Assembly: GCA_964426355.1 (NCBI GenBank) | Contig: CAYRRA010000119.1 | Location: 1 to 13,660 of the forward strand | Source: JAJFTV01 sp964426355 | Lineage (GTDB): Bacteria; Chloroflexota; Anaerolineae; Anaerolineales; Anaerolineaceae | Length of the DNA stretch: 13,660 nt | Reading direction: 5' to 3' | Shown: one piece after another, positions 7,512 to 11,915 of the stretch | How the letters are laid out: each line of letters begins with the position of its first letter | Numbering within the stretch: the first letter of the stretch is position 1 | Made by a program: the position numbers and the translations under genes | The notes under the pieces: model-generated | What the model saw: only the letters and a program-made list of their open reading frames with translations | Told to the model about the DNA's origin: nothing | Databases searched by the model: none

Positions 7512-8508
7512 GCTTTGCGCGCATAACAAATCGGTCAACTGCTCCAAAGCGATACTTATATTCTTCATCGCCGCGCATGAAATCAAACTCCGCAATTTCA
7601 TGAGCATTTGCCCATTGCAGCAGAAAACCAAGAAGCACCCAGCCGGGGGAATGCTCTCTAAAAGCGGCGTCTACCCCAGAATTGTATGCCCAAAGCCGCC
7701 CGCGGTAATTGAACAGGAATTTCCCCGCCGCTTTCTGCCCATCAATTTCCAGAAAAGAAAGCTGCAAAATACCCGCCATGTCCGCCGTTGCTGCCAGCGA
7801 GTGCAAAAAATCACGCATTTCTGCCGTCAGGAAAGAGCCCTTTTCTTCGTCTTGCTCCATCAAAGAAAGAAAACCGTCCATTTCATCATGCAGGTCATGT
7901 CCTTCCCCAACCATGTACCAGCGCGAAGGGGTCTCGCTTTCTTCCAGGCGGCGCATCTTTCGCCGTATTTCGTGCCGTTGTTTCTTCTTGATACTGGATA
8001 GATAGGATTCCCAATCACCGGGCAGTGGGATGTACGGGGATGGCTGAAGCTGCTCTAGTTGAAAGTTCCAGCCGCGCTTTTCAGCAGCAGATTGCAGAAG
8101 CGGCAGGGTTGGCGAATGATCGATGATATTACATAAATCCACATCATCCCAGGGTTGAGCGAGCGATAGGATGAAATCCAACACTGCTTCCACAAATTGG
8201 GGTAAATCTTGCGGAGAAGCGATGAAATCAAGGTAATCAAAGACCTCAATGCTGCCCAACAGCATCAGGTTACGGCTGCCCTGGTTCTCGACAATAAAAA
8301 AGGGGGCGACACCACACAAACCGTTTTCGTTCTGTGCCGTGATGATGGCAAGCTCCGCTTGCTGCCATTCACCCCCACCGCGTGTTTTCCACCATGTGTT
8401 CAGAAAATCAAAACGCAGGAACGGGACATCCGCACTGCTCCTTGCCAGTAATGCATCCCACTCTTCTTTCAATTCAAACGGAAAATCCTGGTGCAATGAC
8501 AATCGCAT
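7474..8508 (-). CDS. GNAT-fold acetyltransferase of the BioF2-like / CelD (BcsL) family
   Basis: From the preferred ATG at 8508 this is a 344-residue protein with the double-GNAT layout of the BioF2-like (PF13480) family. Near residue 173 the basic stretch KKKQRHEIRRKMRRL matches the conserved helix of these proteins, followed by Y-x-S-G-V-D (275-280), a helix with GWVLLGFLL (289-297) and the hallmark FDFMRGDEEYKYRFG (308-322). Members are cytoplasmic and are linked to cellulose, exopolysaccharide or cell-wall modification; FemX-like aminoacyl transfer is also known in related folds. The substrate is unknown. An ATG at 8529 would add seven residues but has no ribosome site, whereas 8508 is preceded by the purine-rich AAAGAAGAGAAG. 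The response regulator gene ends 33 bases upstream on the same strand, so the two are probably co-transcribed. The 3' end overlaps the convergent DUF3592 gene by 38 bases. Confidence 0.87.
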   Translation of the reverse strand: MRLSLHQDFPFELKEEWDALLARSSADVPFLRFDFLNTWWKTRGGGEWQQAELAIITAQNENGLCGVAPFFIVENQGSRNLMLLGSIEVFDYLDFIASPQDLPQFVEAVLDFILSLAQPWDDVDLCNIIDHSPTLPLLQSAAEKRGWNFQLEQLQPSPYIPLPGDWESYLSSIKKKQRHEIRRKMRRLEESETPSRWYMVGEGHDLHDEMDGFLSLMEQDEEKGSFLTAEMRDFLHSLAATADMAGILQLSFLEIDGQKAAGKFLFNYRGRLWAYNSGVDAAFREHSPGWVLLGFLLQWANAHEIAEFDFMRGDEEYKYRFGAVDRFVMRAKLSRPASQISEQK

Positions 8509-8541
8509 AGTCTTCTCTTCTTTTAACATCAGGGAATATGG

Positions 8542-9246
8542 TTATGGCTCCAATAAATTATCGTCCATCTTCAGACGGTACCCAAAACCTCTTACCGTCA
8601 GGATGTATTGGGGATTAGCAGGGTCCTCTTCCATCTTTTGGCGCAGCATCCAGATATATCGGCGGACGGCAGCGGTTTCTTCTTGCCGAAAACCACCCCA
8701 CACCTCTTTAATCAATGTGTTCTCTTCAACAGCATCGCCGTGGCGCCGCGCCAGCGCTGCCAGCAGCTTCAGCTCAGTAGGCGTTAGCGAAATCACCTCA
8801 TCGCCGTGATATGCCTCGCGTTTCTTGAAATCCAGCAGCACCTTGCCAATCGTCAGCCGGGTCAAATCGCGCGTGGTGTTCCGTTGAACGCGCTTCAACA
8901 CCGCCTGGACGCGTGCTGCCAGCTCGGCAAAACTAAACGGTTTCGTGATGTAATCATCCACCCCCAGGCTGAAACCGCGCAGCTTATCTGCTTCGCTGGT
9001 CTTGCCTGTCAACAGAACAACCGGAATGTCCGAAACCTCTCGAAGCCGGTCAATCACCCCCCATCCGTCAACGTTCGGCATTGCCATATCCATCAACACC
9101 AGATCGGGACGTTCTTGAAAAACCAGACGCAACACATCGTTACCGTTGCTGGTGCGTGCCACTTCAAAAGAGCGCTCTTCCAGGTAATCGGCAACGCATC
9201 GCAGCAGCGTAACATCATTATCCACAACCAGGATTTTATACGACAT
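8542..9246 (-). CDS. OmpR/PhoB-family response regulator (receiver plus winged-helix DNA-binding domain)
   Basis: This 234-residue protein has a receiver domain (about 1-120) and a winged-helix Trans_Reg_C domain (about 130-227). Phosphorylation is expected at Asp53 in LMDMAMP; the switch residues Thr80 and Lys102 (in TKPF) are present. The acidic pair that binds Mg is Asp9-Asn10 rather than two acids, which is a mild departure from the consensus. The output domain shows LTPTELKLL (154-162) and the C-terminal RGFGYRL (219-225). ATG 9246 gives a normal N terminus (MSYKILVVDND); upstream ATGs would add up to 42 residues with no family match and would run through the promoter. An extended -10 element ends 10 bases upstream and there is no Shine-Dalgarno site. 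No histidine kinase is in the window, so the partner is encoded elsewhere. The acetyltransferase gene downstream is a likely operon partner and possible target. Confidence 0.93.
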   Translation of the reverse strand: MSYKILVVDNDVTLLRCVADYLEERSFEVARTSNGNDVLRLVFQERPDLVLMDMAMPNVDGWGVIDRLREVSDIPVVLLTGKTSEADKLRGFSLGVDDYITKPFSFAELAARVQAVLKRVQRNTTRDLTRLTIGKVLLDFKKREAYHGDEVISLTPTELKLLAALARRHGDAVEENTLIKEVWGGFRQEETAAVRRYIWMLRQKMEEDPANPQYILTVRGFGYRLKMDDNLLEP

Positions 9247-9256
9247 ACCAATATTA

Positions 9257-9265
9257 ATCATACCA
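9257..9265 (-). promoter_or_regulatory. Extended -10 promoter element for the response regulator gene
   Basis: The minus strand reads TGG-TATGAT, with the TGn extension and 5 of 6 bases of TATAAT, ending 10 bases before the ATG at 9246. This predicts a leader of only about 3 bases. No -35 box is evident. The heptamer TGGTATG is repeated 15 bases downstream over the start codon. Confidence 0.5.
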
Positions 9266-9367
9266 TGAGAGCAGGTAAATCCCATAGAAACCATCCATCC
9301 CATCTCTTCTGCATCAAAGCCCTGCCCATTATCGCCCTTAAAGTGCAAATGAAATTGGAAACCACGA

Positions 9368-9373
9368 TACAAT
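9368..9373 (+). promoter_or_regulatory. Possible -10 box for the adenosine-specific kinase gene
   Basis: TACAAT matches TATAAT at 5 of 6 positions and would place the start near 9380, giving a leader of about 33 bases that includes the AAAGGTGA ribosome site. No acceptable -35 hexamer is seen at 16-18 bases, so this is tentative. Confidence 0.3.
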
Positions 9374-9412
9374 AAAAAGAAACATCAATCCACCAAAGGG
9401 AAAGGTGAAATT

Positions 9413-9898
9413 ATGGAGATACAAACGATCAAAATCGAAAAACCTGAAGAGATAAACTTCGTTCTTGGGCAGTCGCATTTTATCAAGACCGTCGAAGACA
9501 TCCACGAAGCATTGGTGGGAGCTGTTCCCGGGATTAAATTCGGCTTGGCTTTTTGCGAAGCTTCAGGGAAATGCCTGGTGCGCTGGAGCGGCACCGATGA
9601 AGCCATGATTGAACTGGCACGGAAAAACGCATTGGCAATCGGTGCCGGACACAGCTTTATTTTGTTCCTTGGCGAAGGCTATTACCCCATCAATATCCTC
9701 AACACGATCAAACATATCCCCGAAATATGCGGAATTTTCTGCGCTACGGCTAATCCAACCAGCGTCCTCATCGCAGACAACTCGGAAGGGCGTGCTATTT
9801 TGGGCGTGATCGATGGCTTTAAACCAAAAGGGATCGAAGGGGAGGAAGATATCGCCTGGCGGAAAAATTTCCTGCGCATGATTGGGTACAAATCTTAA
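9413..9898 (+). CDS. Adenosine-specific kinase (PF04008 / DUF355, PAE2307-like)
   Basis: This 161-residue protein matches the adenosine-specific kinase family along its whole length, with the family's usual size. Conserved blocks are GQSHFIKTVEDIHEAL (19-34), PGIKFGLAFCEASGK (39-53), GAGHSF (77-82), YPINILN (91-97), the ATANP motif (111-115), GRAILGVIDG (126-135) and the final RMIGYK. The structural prototype is PAE2307 of Pyrobaculum aerophilum, proposed to phosphorylate adenosine; it is unrelated to PfkB-type adenosine kinases and the reaction is not well established biochemically. The role is probably cytoplasmic purine salvage. AAAGGTGA lies just upstream of the ATG. The gene is divergent from the response regulator, with 166 bases between the two starts, and is followed by a structured 176-base gap, so it is likely monocistronic. 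The family is common in hyperthermophilic archaea and patchy in bacteria. Confidence 0.9.
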   Translation: MEIQTIKIEKPEEINFVLGQSHFIKTVEDIHEALVGAVPGIKFGLAFCEASGKCLVRWSGTDEAMIELARKNALAIGAGHSFILFLGEGYYPINILNTIKHIPEICGIFCATANPTSVLIADNSEGRAILGVIDGFKPKGIEGEEDIAWRKNFLRMIGYKS

Positions 9899-9907
9899 CG
9901 CGTATCC

Positions 9908-9959
9908 TGCCAGAAAGCGCTCAAACCCGGCAAAAATGCATATCACTGCATTTCTGGCA
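9908..9959 (+). repeat. Nested inverted repeats after the adenosine-specific kinase gene
   Basis: TGCCAGAAA (9908-9916) is the exact reverse complement of TTTCTGGCA (9951-9959), and inside it AAATGCA (9934-9940) pairs with TGCATTT (9947-9953) around a 6-base loop. The two pairings share only three bases, so a hairpin within a longer stem is possible. Only a weak T-run follows, so this may be a poor terminator or another RNA or DNA structure. Confidence 0.45.
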
Positions 9960-10034
9960 CAAACATTGCACCGCTCTATAGACTGGCATAACAGGTCCAT
10001 CATCAACCAGAAACACATGCGATTCGGAAGGCTG

Positions 10035-10040
10035 TATAAT
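10035..10040 (+). promoter_or_regulatory. -10 box for the stalked lipoprotein gene
   Basis: A perfect TATAAT preceded directly by TG. No clear -35 box lies 16-18 bases upstream. Transcription would begin near 10047, where a tiny ORF (ATG GCT TTC ATG TGA, 10047-10061) begins; the lipoprotein's AGGAG site is at 10061-10065, nine bases before its ATG. Confidence 0.5.
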
Positions 10041-10074
10041 ACATTTATGGCTTTCATGTGAGGAGAAACAAACC

Positions 10075-11040
10075 ATGAAAAAGGCGTTATTGTTCGTCAT
10101 TCTCATCTTTCTGTTGGCTTCGTGCAGTCAAAACGGAGAATTGACAGATGACCAGATGGCTACGCGCGTAGCTCAAATCTTAACGGAGGAATATATCGAG
10201 CCAACGCCCACTGAGACGCTGCCAGTAGAAGAATTACCTGCCAGCGAAACACCCGATGCCACTGAAGCAGCGCCTGAGGATGTTACGGTGATCTCCCCAA
10301 CACCGACTGTCACGGTGCCCAGTCCTACCCGCACTCCAACCAGTACCCGAACCGTCACACCTACCGAAACACCAGCCCCAACCGATACCCCTGAACCCAC
10401 AGCGACCCCGCCCGCAACAGACCCGCGGCGCGTTTTGGGCAACCCTGCCTCCAGCGACCCAATGAACGACGCCAATACCTGGAACTGGCCCGTTGGCGCA
10501 CAAGACTATACCAAAATGGAATTTAAAAATGGGTTTATGGAATTCACCGGATTACAACCCGTTGCAGGCTGGCGTCTACCTATGGCTTCAGCCGGCACCG
10601 ACATGTATATTGAAATGACCGTTCGTACAGGTGAATGTACAGCAGACGACAGCTACGGCATCATCTTCCGCATCCCGGTCTTTCACGAAGCCGACCGCGG
10701 ATACCTCTTCACCGTCTCCTGCGATGGCGCATTCCGCCTGACCAAATGGGATGGCAAAGCCGGAGAAAGCGGGCAGGGCGTGCGGTTGATGGAATGGCGC
10801 GCCAGCTCATACATCAACGCCGGACCCAACCAGGTGAACCGCATTGGTGTGATGACGTACGGTAACCGGTTTTACCTTTACGCTAACGGCTATCTGCTAA
10901 ACGATAGCTTTATCCTTGAGGATAGCACCAATCCCTATCCAGGCGGGCACTTTGGTGTGTTTGTCACCGCTAAAAACACAGAGAATTTCACCATCTACAT
11001 CGATGAAATGAACTACTGGTTAACCGCCTACAAACCCTGA
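10075..11040 (+). CDS. Lipoprotein with Pro/Thr-rich stalk and C-terminal beta-sandwich-like domain
   Basis: This 321-residue protein begins with a short basic, hydrophobic signal and the lipobox LLASC, giving lipidation at Cys17. Residues 42-116 are a Thr/Pro/Ser/Glu-rich stalk with many TPT, TPS and ETP units. The C-terminal domain (about 117-321) is rich in alternating strands with aromatic residues, such as YGIIFRI (194-200), GYLFTVS (209-215) and NRFYLYANG (264-272). It resembles the concanavalin A/LamG-like domains found in many secreted Anaerolineae proteins; this is a fold impression, not a confirmed hit. Cys188 and Cys216 lie on neighbouring predicted strands and could form a disulfide. 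A surface carbohydrate-binding role is plausible but unproven. AGGAG at 10061-10065 supports the start. It stands alone, with a strong terminator 30 bases after the stop. Confidence 0.85.
   Translation: MKKALLFVILIFLLASCSQNGELTDDQMATRVAQILTEEYIEPTPTETLPVEELPASETPDATEAAPEDVTVISPTPTVTVPSPTRTPTSTRTVTPTETPAPTDTPEPTATPPATDPRRVLGNPASSDPMNDANTWNWPVGAQDYTKMEFKNGFMEFTGLQPVAGWRLPMASAGTDMYIEMTVRTGECTADDSYGIIFRIPVFHEADRGYLFTVSCDGAFRLTKWDGKAGESGQGVRLMEWRASSYINAGPNQVNRIGVMTYGNRFYLYANGYLLNDSFILEDSTNPYPGGHFGVFVTAKNTENFTIYIDEMNYWLTAYKP
10198..10422 (+). repeat. Low-complexity Pro/Thr-coding tract
   Basis: This C-rich, degenerate repeat encodes the stalk of the lipoprotein (residues 42-116), with repeated ACC, ACA, CCA and CCC codons. 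It is not a clean tandem DNA repeat, because codon choice varies from unit to unit. It produces a long Gly/Val-rich antisense reading frame that should not be annotated as a gene. Confidence 0.75.
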
Positions 11041-11069
11041 TCGCCTGTAGAACCAACACATAAAAAGAC

Positions 11070-11106
11070 CTGACCGGCTGTTTCCAATCAAAGAACAGCC
11101 GGTCAG
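11070..11106. terminator. Strong hairpin terminator after the stalked lipoprotein gene
   Basis: CTGACCGGCTGTT (11070-11082) pairs perfectly over 13 bp with AACAGCCGGTCAG (11094-11106) around an 11-base loop and is followed by TTTTC. On the other strand the stem is followed by a T-rich run (complement of the AAAAAGA at 11062-11068), so it could act in both directions. It cleanly separates the lipoprotein gene from the Nudix gene. Confidence 0.85.
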
Positions 11107-11124
11107 TTTTCGGATAAGAAAGGG

Positions 11125-11130
11125 TATAAT
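11125..11130 (+). promoter_or_regulatory. -10 box for the Nudix hydrolase gene
   Basis: A perfect TATAAT ends 9 bases before the ATG at 11140, implying a leader of about 2-3 bases. The terminator stem occupies the place where a -35 box would lie, and no good -35 is seen. GAGGG at 11133-11137 is too close to the ATG (2 bases) to be a normal ribosome site. Confidence 0.5.
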
Positions 11131-11139
11131 AAGAGGGTT

Positions 11140-11664
11140 ATGCAAGAAATCAGCCGCAAACAGACCTTTCAGGGTCGTGTCTTTGATGTTGAACAGGTAA
11201 CCCTGCGCATGCCCGACAATCGCCAGCGAGAATACGACCTGGTCGTCCATCGCGGGGCAGTTGTCATTGTGCCCCATGATAACGGCGACTTGCTCTTTGT
11301 TCGGCAATTTCGCCTGGGTGCAGGTGAAGCATTGCTGGAACTACCTGCCGGTGTGCTTGAAAGCGGTGAAAGCCCAGAAGAATGTGCCCGGCGCGAAATC
11401 CGCGAAGAAACCGGAATGGGTGCTTCCCAGTGGATGAGAATCGGTGAACTCTTTATTGCCCCAGGATACTGCACTGAATATCAATACATTTTTCTTGCAT
11501 CCGATCTCAAACCTGCGCCATTAAGACCTGATAGCGATGAGTTTTTACAACTCGTGCGACTGAAAGTGGAAGAGGCTTATCAAATGGCAGAGCGCGGTTT
11601 GATCCGAGACGGAAAAACGCTCGCTGCACTGTTGTTGGCGCGCCCCCATCTTTTCTCAGGTTAA
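11140..11664 (+). CDS. Nudix hydrolase, ADP-ribose pyrophosphatase-like
   Basis: This 174-residue protein carries a perfect Nudix box, G-x5-E-x7-R-E-U-x-E-E-x-G-U, at residues 71-93, whose Glu residues (86, 89, 90) bind Mg. The box is preceded by LLELPAG (65-71), and the N-terminal half has the beta strands and RQFR (55-58) typical of NudF/ADP-ribose pyrophosphatases. It likely cleaves ADP-ribose to AMP and ribose 5-phosphate in the cytoplasm, with roles in NAD turnover and disposal of reactive ADP-ribose; a related NDP-sugar substrate is possible. The start at 11140 follows a perfect TATAAT by 9 bases, so the message may be nearly leaderless. It lies between a strong upstream terminator and the structured leader of the PFOR gene, so it is probably monocistronic. 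Confidence 0.92.
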   Translation: MQEISRKQTFQGRVFDVEQVTLRMPDNRQREYDLVVHRGAVVIVPHDNGDLLFVRQFRLGAGEALLELPAGVLESGESPEECARREIREETGMGASQWMRIGELFIAPGYCTEYQYIFLASDLKPAPLRPDSDEFLQLVRLKVEEAYQMAERGLIRDGKTLAALLLARPHLFSG

Positions 11665-11681
11665 TGTTGTGAGAATATAAT
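11653..11681 (+). promoter_or_regulatory. Candidate promoter for the PFOR gene
   Basis: TTCTCA (11653-11658, inside the end of the Nudix gene) and a perfect TATAAT (11676-11681) are 17 bases apart. The -35 matches 4 of 6. Transcription would begin near 11688, giving a leader of about 228 bases before the PFOR ATG. A GTGAG/CTCAC inverted repeat (11669-11687) straddles the -10 box. Confidence 0.45.
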
Positions 11682-11915
11682 CCTCACCACGGAAAGAAGA
11701 AATCGTTAGAAGTAATGGCTATAAATCAGCCTTGTTTTGTCTGGAATATGACAGGAAACCATTTTTTTGAGGAGCTTAATTACTTCCGCTGGCAGCCGTT
11801 TAAATTTAGACTCAAGCCGGGTAAAATGTGCGGTATTCTACCCATTTTTTTGACGCGTACTCAGAGTTTCCCCTCTGTAAGCATAAATCGATACTAATTA
11901 TTTTGGAGATTGACC
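11665..11915 (+). other. 251-bp non-coding leader region of the PFOR gene
   Basis: I see no convincing gene here. The region holds the candidate promoter at its left edge, small hairpins such as GGCT/AGCC near 11725, the hairpin plus T-run at 11819-11851, a CAGAG/CTCTG hairpin at 11862-11877 and the GGAG ribosome site at 11905-11908. It does not match any riboswitch I can recognise by eye. Confidence 0.5.
11819..11851 (+). terminator. Hairpin plus T-run in the PFOR leader, candidate attenuator
   Basis: GGGTA-A-AAT (11819-11827) pairs with ATT-C-TACCC (11835-11843) around a 7-base loop, with one A-C mismatch, and is followed by A and seven Ts. This has the shape of an intrinsic terminator and lies 64 bases before the PFOR start codon. 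It could end stray transcripts from upstream or act as a regulated attenuator. A further hairpin, CAGAG/CTCTG (11862-11877), follows. Confidence 0.45.

Noticed and set aside
9247..9372. Upstream starts extending the response regulator by up to 42 residues
   Set aside because: Receiver domains begin at the KILVVD strand, and the extension would run through the predicted promoter.
10173..10475. Leftward Gly/Val-rich reading frame of about 100 codons
   Set aside because: It is the antisense of the Pro/Thr stalk codons of the lipoprotein; its apparent VG repeats are an artefact of that tract.
11667..11689. Canonical Rex or CRP/FNR operator at the PFOR promoter
   Set aside because: The TTGTGA half-site is exact, but the spacing between half-sites (N11 between TGTGA and TCACC) does not fit Rex, CRP or FNR, so I report only an imperfect palindrome.
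11715..11897. Possible 60-residue small protein in the PFOR leader
   Set aside because: There is no clear ribosome site or domain, and the frame crosses the hairpin plus T-run, which is better explained as RNA structure.
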